This document shows positions 23,769-31,836 of a stretch of DNA of 59,640 nt, piece after piece. The notes below the pieces were generated by a model. It was not told the DNA's origin. It did no database searches and saw only the letters and a list, made by a program, of their open reading frames with translations. The position numbers and the translations under genes are program-made. The stretch spans positions 1 through 59,640 of the forward strand of contig DASTSO010000081.1 in assembly GCA_035760645.1 (NCBI GenBank). The letters are read 5' to 3'. Origin of the DNA: DASSTY01 sp035760645 (GTDB lineage: Bacteria > Gemmatimonadota > Gemmatimonadetes > Gemmatimonadales > GWC2-71-9). Each line of letters opens with the position of its first letter. The stretch's first letter is position 1.

Positions 23769-24839
23769 TCAGGGCCGCAGCGACACGGCCGTGCCGGGCG
23801 GCAGGTCGTGCGTCGGCGCGGGCGCGGTGTCGAGCGCGCTCTCGAACGCGGGGTCGGGCGCGGGGTCGGGCGCGGTCGCGTGGGCGCCCACGTCCACGCG
23901 CGGCACGCCGTACTCGGCGAGGATGCTGTCGATCGCCGGCCGGCGCGCGACGAGGATCCGCTCGAGCTGGCCGCGGAAGGTCGAGTCGCCGCGGCGCGTG
24001 GCCATGGCGATGTCGAAGACGAACGGCAGGAAGGGCGGGTCGATCTGCGGCGCGACCGGCGTGAGCTCGAGCGACACCGGCTGGCGCGGGGCGAAGTAGC
24101 CGGCGAGCGGCCCCCAGACGACCGCCACGTCCACCTCGCCCCGCGCCACCGCCTCGACGACGCGGGCCGGCGGGTTGGGCTGCGCATAGTCGCCGTAGAC
24201 GGTGTAGCCCACCACGTGGTCGCCGAGCCCGCGGCGGGCGAGGGCGTGGGCGGGCGGGGTGTTGGCGTAGTCGTCGCCGATGACCTGGACGCCGATGCGG
24301 AGCCCCGGCCGCCGCAGCACCGCGTCGTCGAACGAGCGCACCCGGAGGCCCCGGTCCTTGCGCACGACGAAGACGTAGGTGGAGCGGTAGTAGGGCCGCG
24401 TCGGCCAGGCGAGCTCGTAGCTCGACGGCACCCCCATGACGAGGTCGCAGACGCGCGCGTTGAGCGTGTTGCGCGCGAAGCCGCGGCGCTGCGCCCACCA
24501 GGTGTAGCGCACCGTCGCGCCGAGCTCGCGCGCGACCAGCTCGGCCAGCCGGTTCTCGAAGCCCTCGCCGCGCGCGTTGCTGAAGGGGAGGTTGTTCGGG
24601 TCGGCGCAGACCCGGAGCTCGCGCCCGCCGCCGGGCCGCTCGAGCCGGGTCGGCGGGGCGTAGCCCACCACGGGCGCGCTGTCGGCCGCGAGGACCGTGG
24701 TGGCCGACCCCGCCGCGAGGTGCGGCGTCGCCGCCGCCGTGAGCCGCGGTTGCTGCCGTGGCGTCCCCGTCGCGAGCCGCTGCCGCAGCGCGACGCCGCC
24801 CACCCCGGCCGCCATCACCACCACCAGTCCCGCGAGCAC
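23769..24839 (-). CDS. Quinoprotein dehydrogenase-associated periplasmic binding protein (XoxJ/MxaJ-like)
   Basis: This protein is about 356 residues with an N-terminal membrane anchor (VLAGLVVVMAAGVGGVAL). The binding-protein fold carries segments characteristic of the PQQ dehydrogenase-associated ABC-type binding protein family: RVCADPNNLPFSNARGEGFENRLA, read in two pieces, then TWWAQRRGFARNTLN and CDLVMGVPSSYE. MxaJ and XoxJ, which partner methanol dehydrogenases, belong to this family. It lies directly downstream of the PQQ dehydrogenase gene, so it may help maturation or cofactor loading. No permease or ATPase is nearby. The start is uncertain: GTG 24839 is the first plausible codon and no clear ribosome site precedes it. 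Confidence 0.85.
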   Translation of the reverse strand: MLAGLVVVMAAGVGGVALRQRLATGTPRQQPRLTAAATPHLAAGSATTVLAADSAPVVGYAPPTRLERPGGGRELRVCADPNNLPFSNARGEGFENRLAELVARELGATVRYTWWAQRRGFARNTLNARVCDLVMGVPSSYELAWPTRPYYRSTYVFVVRKDRGLRVRSFDDAVLRRPGLRIGVQVIGDDYANTPPAHALARRGLGDHVVGYTVYGDYAQPNPPARVVEAVARGEVDVAVVWGPLAGYFAPRQPVSLELTPVAPQIDPPFLPFVFDIAMATRRGDSTFRGQLERILVARRPAIDSILAEYGVPRVDVGAHATAPDPAPDPAFESALDTAPAPTHDLPPGTAVSLRP

Positions 24840-24901
24840 GCCGAGGCGCGCGCCTCCCGCGCGCCCGCTTCCCGCCGTCCCGCCGTCCCGCCCGTTCGGT
24901 C

Positions 24902-26827
24902 CTACGGCAACGCGAACACATACACCGTCCCGCCCTTCCCCGTGTACTGCGGCAGGTCGCGCATGGCGTTGACGAAGCCGCCGCCCGCGGTCGAGTCGCG
25001 CGGGTCGAGCCCCGCGGCGACGATCGCGCCCGACCAGCCGCCCACCCCGCTCACCACCGCGACGTACTGCTTGCCGTCGGGGCCGCGGTAGGTGACCGGC
25101 TGCGAGATGATCCCCGAGCCGACCTTGAACTGCCAGAGCGGGGCGCCGGTGCGGGCGTTCACCGCCTTGAAGTAGCCGTCCATCGTGCCGTAGAAGACCA
25201 CGTCGCCGGCGGTGACGACGGTGCCGCTCCAGACCGGGAAGCGCTCCTTCACGCTCCACACCGGCTTCGCCGCGAGCGGGTCCCAGGCGAGCAGCTCGCC
25301 GCGGTGGCCGCCGGGGCCGGCGTAGAACTTGGTGTTCACGCCGACGTACGGGGTGCCGGCGATGTAGCTCGCCTCCACCCCCTCCCAGTCCATGCAGAGG
25401 TTCTGGTGCGGCAGGAAGACGAGCCGGAGCTTCGGCGACCACGCGGCCGGCTGCCAGTCCTTGAGCCCGGGCGCGGCGGGACAGATCTCCCGCACCACCT
25501 TGCCCGTCTGCGGCTGCTTCGCGTCGTTGGGGATGAGCCGCCCGGTCTTGAGGTCCACGCCCTTGGCCGAGTTCACGTAGCCGTAGGCGGTGGCCGAGAG
25601 CACCTGGCCGCTCGTGCGGTCCATGACGTAGAAGAAGCCGTTGCGCTCGGGCCGCAGCATGAGCTTGCGCGGCTGGCCCTGCCACGGCAGGTCGACGAGG
25701 ATGCTCTCGTTGATCCCGTCGTGGTCGAAGAGGTCGTGCGGACTCGACTGGTAGTACCAGACCGCCTGCCCGTCGTCGGGGTCGCGCGCGAAGACGCCCG
25801 TGCTCCACTTGTTGTCGCCCGGGCGCAGCTCGGGGTTCCAGCTCCCCGGGTTGCCGGTGCCGTGGTAGAGGAGGTCGAGCTCGGGGTCGTAGGCGAGGAA
25901 GCCCCAGACGTTGCCGCCGCCGATCTTCCATTTGTCGGGCGGCCAGGTCTTCACGCCGAGGTCGACGCCGCTGTCGCTCGGGTAGAAGGGCCGGAAGCGG
26001 GCGCCGATCAGCACGTCGTTGTCGGGTCCCGTGTTGTAGGCGCGCCAGGCGATCTTGCCGGTGCTCGCGTCGAGCGCGGTGATCCAGCCGCGCACGCCCA
26101 GCTCGCCGCCCGAGTTGCCGACGAAGACCTTCCCCTTGGCCACCATCGGCGCCATCGTCACCGTCTCGCCGATCTGGATGTCGCCCACCTTGGTGCGCCA
26201 GAGCTCCCTGCCGGTCGAGGCGTCCACCGCCACGGTGTGCGCGTCGAGGGTGTTGTAGAAGATCTTCCCGTCGGCGTACGCCGGCCCCCGGTTCACCACG
26301 TCGCAGCACGCCACCCCCTGCGCCGCCGCCATCGGCTTCGGCTCGTACTTCCAGCGCAGCGCCCCCTCCTTCGTGAGGTCGAGGGCGTAGAGGATGTTGG
26401 GATAGGGCGTCACGATGTACATCGTGCTGCCGACGACGAGCGGCGCCTCCTCGTGCCCCCGCAGCACGCCGGTCTCGAAGGTCCACTTGAGCTGCAGGTT
26501 CTTCACCGTCGCCGTGTCGATCTGCGCGAGCGTGCTGTAGCGGGTGTTGGCGTAGTCCTTCGTCGCCATCGTCCACTGGCCGTCGTCGGCCGGCGCCGCC
26601 GCGCCCGTCGGCCCCCGCCGCGGCTGCGACCCCTGCGGCGGGAGCGGCGCGTTCGGCGCGGCGCCGACGGTGGTGCGGCCCGGCGCCTCGGTCATCTGCA
26701 TGTCGCGCTCGTGCCGCCCGCAGCCGCCGAGCAGCAGGGGAAAGGCGAGCAGCAGCGAGGGGACGAGCGCCGCGGCGAGGCGGGTGGAAGGCGACGCGGG
26801 GCGAGCCAGCGGCCGGACGGCGGGCAT
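24902..26827 (-). CDS. PQQ-dependent alcohol dehydrogenase, predicted lanthanide-type
   Basis: This quinoprotein alcohol dehydrogenase has 641 residues, a lipoprotein signal (LLLGGCGRH) and an eight-bladed propeller. The vicinal Cys pair C174-C175 (GVACCDVV) is the disulfide next to PQQ. The catalytic base is Asp368 in HDLFDHDGINE, and Arg near 395 (PERNGFF) is the conserved partner. Two residues after the base is Asp370. Lanthanide-using XoxF/ExaF/PedH enzymes have Asp here (DYD), while calcium enzymes have Ala, Ser or Thr, so a lanthanide cofactor is predicted. It oxidises alcohols in the periplasm. AGGAG precedes ATG 26827 by 6 nt. Genes downstream encode its electron chain. Confidence 0.93.
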   Translation of the reverse strand: MPAVRPLARPASPSTRLAAALVPSLLLAFPLLLGGCGRHERDMQMTEAPGRTTVGAAPNAPLPPQGSQPRRGPTGAAAPADDGQWTMATKDYANTRYSTLAQIDTATVKNLQLKWTFETGVLRGHEEAPLVVGSTMYIVTPYPNILYALDLTKEGALRWKYEPKPMAAAQGVACCDVVNRGPAYADGKIFYNTLDAHTVAVDASTGRELWRTKVGDIQIGETVTMAPMVAKGKVFVGNSGGELGVRGWITALDASTGKIAWRAYNTGPDNDVLIGARFRPFYPSDSGVDLGVKTWPPDKWKIGGGNVWGFLAYDPELDLLYHGTGNPGSWNPELRPGDNKWSTGVFARDPDDGQAVWYYQSSPHDLFDHDGINESILVDLPWQGQPRKLMLRPERNGFFYVMDRTSGQVLSATAYGYVNSAKGVDLKTGRLIPNDAKQPQTGKVVREICPAAPGLKDWQPAAWSPKLRLVFLPHQNLCMDWEGVEASYIAGTPYVGVNTKFYAGPGGHRGELLAWDPLAAKPVWSVKERFPVWSGTVVTAGDVVFYGTMDGYFKAVNARTGAPLWQFKVGSGIISQPVTYRGPDGKQYVAVVSGVGGWSGAIVAAGLDPRDSTAGGGFVNAMRDLPQYTGKGGTVYVFALP

Positions 26828-26914
26828 GCCAACTCCTGCGAAGGGCGGTCGATCACACCAACACACCAACGGGGCCACCTGCTCACGACTGTATGTGTCC
26901 CCGGGAACGGTTGA

Positions 26915-26930
26915 GGTGACGCCGGTCACC
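26915..26930. promoter_or_regulatory. Palindrome GGTGAC-N4-GTCACC, site 1
   Basis: A perfect 6-bp inverted repeat with a 4-bp spacer lies between the divergent PQQ dehydrogenase and binding-protein genes. Read as GTGA-N6-TCAC it has the half-site and spacing of CRP/FNR-family operators. Almost the same 15-mer occurs at 29055-29069. The rest of this 178-bp gap holds two TTGGTGTG direct repeats (minus strand, about 26855-26872) and a TACAGT box that could be the leftward -10. Confidence 0.55.
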
Positions 26931-27005
26931 CGGTGCGCACGGCGGCGGGCGTGGTGATGCCGATGGGCATGCCATACGTTGTCCATGGCCCCGACAGGAC
27001 GCGAC

Positions 27006-27959
27006 ATGAGACGATGTGACCGGCGCGACTTCCTGCGCCTCGCCGCCGGCGCCGCGGCCGACGCGGGCGCACTCCTCGCCGCGCGCGCGCCGCTGCTGCG
27101 CGCCCTCGAGGTCCCGGCTCCTCCGGCCCCCACGCTCCGGCTCGGCTTCGTGCCCGCCCACGCGGGCGGGGCCGCGGCGGACGCGGTCGTCGAAGCGGCC
27201 CGGCGCGGCGTGGAGCTCGGCGCCGCCGAGGCGGAGCAGAGCGCCCGCCTCCTCGGCCGCGCCGTCGCCTGGCGGACGCTCGCCGACGTCGCCGCCGCGC
27301 GCACGGCCGTCGCCGCGCGGGAGGTGGACGTGCTCCTCGGCGGCTTCGACGCCGCCACCTGCCTCGCCCTCGCCGACGCCGCGGCCGCCGCGGGGGTGCC
27401 GTTCTTCAATCTCGGCTGCCGCGCCGACGCGCTGCGCAACGCCGACTGCCGCCGCCACGCCTTCCACGTCGAGGCGAGCGAGACGATGTACCGTCTCGCG
27501 CTCGAGACCGCGGGCAATCCGCCCTCGGGGCCGACGGGCGCGGTGCGCATCGTCCTCTGGCACCCCTCGCTCGCGCGCTTCGGCGCCGACCAGCTCAACG
27601 ACCGCTACCGCGCGCGGCACGGCGAGGGGATGCCGGCGGCGGCGTGGGCCGGCTGGATGGCGGCGAAGGTCGCGCTCGAGGGGTGGCTGCGGGCCGGGCG
27701 CACGCCGCTCGTGGACCACCTCGCACGACCCGCCACGCAGTTCGACGGGCACAAAGGCTGGCCGCTCTCCTTCCGCCCCTGGGACCACCAGCTCCGCCAG
27801 CCGCTCTACGCGGTGCTGAGCGCGGGCGGCGCGGCGCGCGTCGAGCGCGTGACGCGCGAGGTCCCGGCGATGGGTGTGGCCGAGGCGCCCTCGCGCGAGC
27901 TGCTCGACTCGATCGCGGGGCCCGCCTCGGCCTCGGCGTGCCGCTGGGGTGCGTCGTGA
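27006..27959 (+). CDS. Tat-exported substrate-binding protein of PQQ alcohol dehydrogenase loci
   Basis: This 317-residue periplasmic binding-protein-like protein has a twin-arginine signal (DRRDFLRLAAGA). The fold begins LRLGFVPAHAGGAAADAVVEA in two parts. Segments such as LLGGFDAATCLALADAAA and PFFNLGCRADALRNADC fit the ABC-type binding proteins repeatedly found beside PQQ alcohol dehydrogenases (TIGR03863-like, from memory). No transporter permease or ATPase is present. Its final codons overlap the next gene (GTGA). ATG 27006 has AGGA upstream. ATG 26985, which sits 4 nt after a TACGTT box and would be leaderless, is an alternative. Confidence 0.82.
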   Translation: MRRCDRRDFLRLAAGAAADAGALLAARAPLLRALEVPAPPAPTLRLGFVPAHAGGAAADAVVEAARRGVELGAAEAEQSARLLGRAVAWRTLADVAAARTAVAAREVDVLLGGFDAATCLALADAAAAAGVPFFNLGCRADALRNADCRRHAFHVEASETMYRLALETAGNPPSGPTGAVRIVLWHPSLARFGADQLNDRYRARHGEGMPAAAWAGWMAAKVALEGWLRAGRTPLVDHLARPATQFDGHKGWPLSFRPWDHQLRQPLYAVLSAGGAARVERVTREVPAMGVAEAPSRELLDSIAGPASASACRWGAS

Positions 27960-29005
27960 GGCCGGCGGGGCGGCTGGCGGGGCGGCTCACGGGGCGGCTG
28001 GCGCTCACGCTGGCAGTGACGACGCTGGTGCCGGGGGTGACGGCGGGGAGCGGCCACGTGGCGGCGCAGCAGGGGGGGCCGCGGAGCCGGCCGGCCCTCG
28101 CGTTCGTGAGCGCGGAGCGGGCGCACGCGATCTCGGTGGTGGATCTGCGGGCCCGCCGCGTGGTGGCGACGATTCCGCTCGACGCGCGGCCGCGCGGCAT
28201 CCAGGCGAGCCCCGACGGCCGGCGCGTCTACGTCGCGCTGAGCGACGCGGCGCCCAACGCGCAGGGCCGGGGCGACGCGATCGCCGTCGTCGACGTCGCG
28301 ACCCGCCGCGTGGTGGCGCGCTACGACGCGGGGAGCGACCCCGAGCAGTTCGCCGTGCTGCCGAGCGGCCGGCGGCTCTACGCCTCGAACGAGGACGCCG
28401 GCACCGCCTCCGCCATCGACGTCCCCTCGGGCAAGGTCGTCGGCACGCTCGTCGTCGGCATCGAGCCCGAGGGCGTGGCGGCGAGCCCCGACGGGCGCCG
28501 GGTCTACGTCACCTCGGAAACGAGCAACACGGTGACGATCATCGACACGCGCGCCGACCGCGTCGTGGCCAACGTTCTCGTGGACCTGCGCCCGCGCGCC
28601 ACCGCCTTCTCGCCCGACGGGCGGCGCGCCTACGTGACGGCGGAGGTGGGGGGCAGTCTCACCGTGCTCGATACCCGCACGCACCGCGTGCTCGCCACGA
28701 TCCCGCTCGAGCGGGGCGAGGGGAAGCCGGTCGGCGTCGTCGTGAGCCCCGACGGCCGGCGCGTCTACGTCGCCAACGGCCGCGCCAACACCGTCTCGGT
28801 AGTGGACGCCGCGACGCACCGCGTGGTCGCGACGATTCCGGTGGGCCGCCGGCCCTGGGGCGTGGCGCTCACCGCCGACGGGCGCGAGCTGCTCACGGCG
28901 AACGGCGGCTCCAACGACCTCTCGGTGATCGACCTCGCCACCCACCGCGTCGTCGCGACGATCCCCGTGGGCGCGGGACCCTGGGGAATCGCGATTCCGC
29001 GCTGA
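27956..29005 (+). CDS. Exported YVTN-type beta-propeller protein of PQQ alcohol dehydrogenase loci
   Basis: This 349-residue protein has a signal-like N-terminus and about seven repeats of roughly 40 residues. Each contains a motif such as SPDGRRVYV and a strand like VVDVATRRVVA. Such YVTN propellers are standard companions of PQQ-dependent alcohol catabolism genes (TIGR03866-like). They may act as scaffold or binding proteins in the periplasm. GTG 27956 overlaps the stop of the preceding binding-protein gene, so the two are coupled. Confidence 0.88.
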   Translation: MRPAGRLAGRLTGRLALTLAVTTLVPGVTAGSGHVAAQQGGPRSRPALAFVSAERAHAISVVDLRARRVVATIPLDARPRGIQASPDGRRVYVALSDAAPNAQGRGDAIAVVDVATRRVVARYDAGSDPEQFAVLPSGRRLYASNEDAGTASAIDVPSGKVVGTLVVGIEPEGVAASPDGRRVYVTSETSNTVTIIDTRADRVVANVLVDLRPRATAFSPDGRRAYVTAEVGGSLTVLDTRTHRVLATIPLERGEGKPVGVVVSPDGRRVYVANGRANTVSVVDAATHRVVATIPVGRRPWGVALTADGRELLTANGGSNDLSVIDLATHRVVATIPVGAGPWGIAIPR

Positions 29006-29054
29006 GCGGCTTCGCGCGCAGCGGTCTCCGCCGCCGGCTCCAGGGGCCCCAGGG

Positions 29055-29069
29055 GGTGACACCGGTCAC
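29055..29069. promoter_or_regulatory. Palindrome GGTGAC-N4-GTCAC, site 2
   Basis: This is nearly identical to the 26915-26930 site; the only differences are A for G in the spacer and the final base. It lies about 50 bp after the beta-propeller stop codon and about 150 bp before the LuxR-type HTH gene. It therefore belongs to the HTH gene's upstream region. The GTGA-N6-TCAC geometry again fits CRP/FNR-type or other dimeric regulators. Confidence 0.5.
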
Positions 29070-29150
29070 GGCAGCGATCCGTCGTGCGCCCGAGGATGAT
29101 CGTCCGGTCGGGCATGGGCGGATCGGCCCGGTGCCGCGAGGCCGGCCATG

Positions 29151-29198
29151 GTGCCTGGCATCGTGCCTGGCATGATGCCTGACGAGATGCCCGACGGC
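29151..29198 (+). repeat. Four 12-bp direct repeats before the LuxR-type gene
   Basis: GTGCCTGGCATC, GTGCCTGGCATG, ATGCCTGACGAG and ATGCCCGACGGC follow each other with a 12-bp period, the first two differing by one base. They are in frame with the LuxR-type gene and would encode VPGI-VPGM-MPDE-MPDG if translation began at ATG 29148. They may be coding or a leader repeat. Confidence 0.6.
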
Positions 29199-29216
29199 AG
29201 GAGGGAACGCGACGGA

Positions 29217-29672
29217 ATGGCTGTACCCCAACCCCACGCGTGGGGATCCAGTGATCAGCGCAAGACGCTGCGACGGCGGAACGACCGGCTCGCCGCCGAG
29301 TTGTCCGAAGGGGTGGCCGCGCTGCGGCGGCTGCTGGAGCAGAACGCGGCGCGCGCCGCGCTGCCGGTCCGAGAAGCCGGCAAGGACGCCGGCGAGGCCG
29401 GCGCCCGGGCGCGCACCTCGGGCGCGCGGCCGCGGCCGGCGGAGGCCGCGCTCCCCGGGCGCTTCCGGCTCACGGCGCGCGAGTGCCAGGTGGCGCTGCT
29501 CCTCGCCGAGGGGCGCTCGAACAGCGACGTCGCCGCCGCGCTCGGCGTCAGCCCGCACACCGCGCGGCACCACACCGAGAACGTCATGGCCAAGCTCGGC
29601 GCCCGCTCGCGCGCGGAGGTGGGCGCCCTGATCCGCGGCTGGCTGCCGCCGCCGCGCCCGCCCCTCGGCTGA
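29217..29672 (+). CDS. LuxR-type HTH transcriptional regulator without receiver domain
   Basis: This protein is 151 residues from ATG 29217. The C-terminal ~65 residues form a LuxR/GerE helix-turn-helix: RLTARECQVALLLAEGRSNS, then the recognition part ALGVSPHTARHHTENVMAKL. The N-terminal half has a short helical segment (DRLAAELSEGVAALRRLLEQ) that could dimerise, and there is no receiver or ligand domain. PQQ alcohol dehydrogenase loci elsewhere often carry LuxR-type regulators (for example ErbR/AgmR), but those have receivers. The upstream in-frame sequence encodes four-residue repeats starting with ATG 29148, so a longer start is possible. GGAGG lies 12 nt upstream of 29217. Confidence 0.78.
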   Translation: MAVPQPHAWGSSDQRKTLRRRNDRLAAELSEGVAALRRLLEQNAARAALPVREAGKDAGEAGARARTSGARPRPAEAALPGRFRLTARECQVALLLAEGRSNSDVAAALGVSPHTARHHTENVMAKLGARSRAEVGALIRGWLPPPRPPLG

Positions 29673-29728
29673 GCCGGCGCCCCCGGCCGGCCGCGAAACT
29701 TCATCGTCGCGGCGTTCGTCGGGAGCCC

Positions 29729-31318
29729 ATGTCCCGCTCCCGCCTGCTCGCCCGTGGTGTGCTCGGCGCCGTCGGCGCCGCCCTGCTCGTTCCCTTCCTC
29801 CTCGGCTCCCGACTGCAGGACGTGGCCGCCCGCGGTCCCGGCGGACTCGCGCTCTTCGAGCAGGTGCGCGGGCTCGTCGCCGACCGCTACGTCGATGCGC
29901 GGAGCGATTCGGCCCTCTTCGAGGCCGCGGCGCGCGGCCTCGTCGCGCAGCTCGACGACCCGTACGCCGAGCTGGTGACGCCGCAGCAGGTGCAGGCCTT
30001 CGACGTCGGCGCCTACGGACGCTACGGCGGCCTCGGCATGCTGCTCGAGGACCACGCGGGGCGCTTCGTCGTGCGGCGCGTCTATCCGGGGACGCCGGCC
30101 GCGGGGGCGGGGGTGCGCGAAGGCGACGCGGTCGTCGCCGTGGACTCGGCGAGCGTGGCGGGGTGGCCGCTCGCGCGGGTGACGAAGGCGCTCAAGGGCC
30201 CCGCCGGCACGTCCGTGCGCGCCACCTTCGAGCGCCCGGGCGTGGCCGAGCCGATCGCCTTCACCCTCGTGCGCGCCGTCGTGCACACCCCGGCGGTGCC
30301 CTACGCGCTCATGCTCGACGACCGGGTCGGCTACGTCCCGCTCGAGCAGTTCAGCGAGGCGTCGGCGGGCGAGGCGCGCGCGGCCGTCACGCGGCTCCTG
30401 GCCGAAGGGGCGCGCGCCCTGGTGCTCGACCTGCGCGGCAACGGCGGCGGCGTCGTGGGCCAGGCGCTCGCGACGAGCGCGCTCTTCCTCCCCGAAGGGA
30501 GCATGGTGGCGCGCGTCGTGAGCCGCGTGGGCGCACCCGAGACGCTCACGACCCGCAGCGCGCCCGTGAGCGGGACGACGCCGCTCGTCGTGCTGCTCGA
30601 CGGCAACAGCGCCTCGGCCACGGAGATCGTCGCCGGCGCGCTGCAGGACCACGACCGCGCGCTCGTCGTGGGCCAGACCAGCTTCGGCAAGGGGCTCGTG
30701 CAGTCGGTCTTCCCGCTCGATGGCGGCTATCTCCTCAAGCTCACGACCGGCCGGTGGTTCACGCCGAGCGGCCGGAGCATCCACAAGCCGCGGAAGCTGG
30801 TGGACGGCCGGTTGGTGGACGACACCACCACGCTCGCCACGAGCGCGCGGCCGGTCTATCACTCCGATGCCGGCCGCGTGGTCTACGGCGGCGGCGCGAT
30901 CACGCCCGACCTCGCGGTGCGGGGCGACACTCTGGCCGCGGTGGATCGCCGCGTGCTCGCCGCCCTCGCGCCGCAGTCGCAGCCGACCTATCTGTGGCTC
31001 TACGATCTCGCCGCGGGCGAGCGGGGACGTCTCGCGCCCGACTTCCGCGTGCCGGCCGCCTGGCGCGAGACGCTCTGGCGCCGGCTCGACAGCGCCGGCG
31101 TCCGCCTCCCGCACGCCACCTACGACAGCGCCGCCGCGACGCTCGACCGCCTCCTCGGCGACCAGGTCGCGCGCCTCGCCTTCGGCGACTCGACCGCGCG
31201 CCGCCGCAGCCTGCCCTACGACCCCGCGCTCCAGCGTGCCCTCGAGCTGCTGCACGCGGCGCGCTCGCAGGGGGAGGTGTTTGCGAGGGCGGAGACGGGG
31301 GGACGGCAGGACGGGTAG
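29729..31318 (+). CDS. S41-family C-terminal processing protease with PDZ domain
   Basis: This 529-residue exported serine protease has an N-terminal signal or anchor, a helical region (LFEQVRGLVADRYVD) and a PDZ domain around residues 90-170 (YGGLGMLLED, VYPGTPAAGAGVREGD). The protease domain follows, with RGNGGGVVGQA. The catalytic Ser296 is in DGNSASATEI and Lys321 is in TSFGKGLVQ. Their 25-residue spacing is the same as in E. coli Prc. C-terminal processing proteases cleave unstructured C-termini of envelope proteins. The C-terminal ~150 residues beyond the core are of unknown fold. GGGAG precedes the ATG closely. Confidence 0.92.
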   Translation: MSRSRLLARGVLGAVGAALLVPFLLGSRLQDVAARGPGGLALFEQVRGLVADRYVDARSDSALFEAAARGLVAQLDDPYAELVTPQQVQAFDVGAYGRYGGLGMLLEDHAGRFVVRRVYPGTPAAGAGVREGDAVVAVDSASVAGWPLARVTKALKGPAGTSVRATFERPGVAEPIAFTLVRAVVHTPAVPYALMLDDRVGYVPLEQFSEASAGEARAAVTRLLAEGARALVLDLRGNGGGVVGQALATSALFLPEGSMVARVVSRVGAPETLTTRSAPVSGTTPLVVLLDGNSASATEIVAGALQDHDRALVVGQTSFGKGLVQSVFPLDGGYLLKLTTGRWFTPSGRSIHKPRKLVDGRLVDDTTTLATSARPVYHSDAGRVVYGGGAITPDLAVRGDTLAAVDRRVLAALAPQSQPTYLWLYDLAAGERGRLAPDFRVPAAWRETLWRRLDSAGVRLPHATYDSAAATLDRLLGDQVARLAFGDSTARRRSLPYDPALQRALELLHAARSQGEVFARAETGGRQDG

Positions 31319-31345
31319 GCGGGGGCGCTTGCTGCCGTCGCGGTC

Positions 31346-31480
31346 CTACGGTCGCACCGTTTCCCGCAGCTCGAGCCGCAGGCCGCGGCACTCGGGCGGG
31401 ACGCGCGTCGGGGCGCTGCTCCGGCAGTAGACGGTGGGGCGGAGCGCGGGGTGGGTCTGCAGAGCGTCACGGATGTTCAT
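31346..31480 (-). CDS. Possible small protein, 44 residues
   Basis: This short open frame begins with MNIRDALQTHPALRPTVYCR and ends with RLELRETVRP. An AGGA lies 9 nt upstream. It is on the same strand as, and 83 bp downstream of, the 57-residue frame at 31564-31737. No family is recognised, and it could be non-coding. Confidence 0.3.
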   Translation of the reverse strand: MNIRDALQTHPALRPTVYCRSSAPTRVPPECRGLRLELRETVRP

Positions 31481-31563
31481 GCTGTCGTTCCTGACTTCGG
31501 ATGCTTCGATCGCTACGATTGCACTGCCCGGGGTGTTGCAAGTAGCCGGCGGGGCCGATCGGC

Positions 31564-31737
31564 TCAGCGGCCGCTCCAGGCCGCGGGGTCGCCGGCGTGC
31601 CGCATCCAGGCGCGCCACCAGCTCCGCGTCAGCACCCGCATCCGGCCGACGAGCCCGGCCCCGGTCGCGGGAGCAGCGGACGACGCCAGGGTCTCGGGGC
31701 AGCAGGTGGGGGCGGCGAGGGTGACGGCATCGGGCAT
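31564..31737 (-). CDS. Possible small protein, 57 residues, with strong ribosome site
   Basis: ATG 31737 is preceded by AAGGAGG with a 5-nt spacing, one of the best Shine-Dalgarno sequences in the window. The encoded peptide begins MPDAVTLAAPTCCPETL and has a Trp/Arg-rich C-terminal half (RVLTRSWWRAWMRHAGDP). It is divergent from the CGNR regulator gene and shares its AT-rich promoter region. No known family is recognised. The ribosome site and context make translation plausible. Confidence 0.5.
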   Translation of the reverse strand: MPDAVTLAAPTCCPETLASSAAPATGAGLVGRMRVLTRSWWRAWMRHAGDPAAWSGR

Positions 31738-31747
31738 GGGAGCCTCC

Positions 31748-31831
31748 TTGCGGACCAGGGTAACCGGCAATACACTGTTTGCTGGTTATAAGGTGCGAAG
31801 GAACACCTAACCTGTCAAGGGTGTTTAGGTG
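31748..31831. promoter_or_regulatory. AT-rich divergent promoter region with AGGTG inverted repeats
   Basis: A rightward promoter TTGCGG (31748-31753), 17-bp spacer, TACACT (31771-31776) is followed by two overlapping inverted repeats. AGGTG/CACCT lies at 31791-31795 and 31804-31808. CACCTAA/TTAGGTG lies at 31804-31810 and 31825-31831, ending 5 bp before the CGNR gene start. On the other strand TTGACA is present within the second repeat. This is the least GC-rich stretch of the window. The repeats are likely operators, perhaps for the adjacent CGNR protein. Confidence 0.5.
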
Positions 31832-31836
31832 GTTAT

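Noticed and set aside
27006..27959. Branched-chain amino acid ABC importer
   Set aside because: No permease or ATPase gene is nearby, and the beta-propeller and PQQ dehydrogenase neighbours match the PQQ-locus binding protein family instead.
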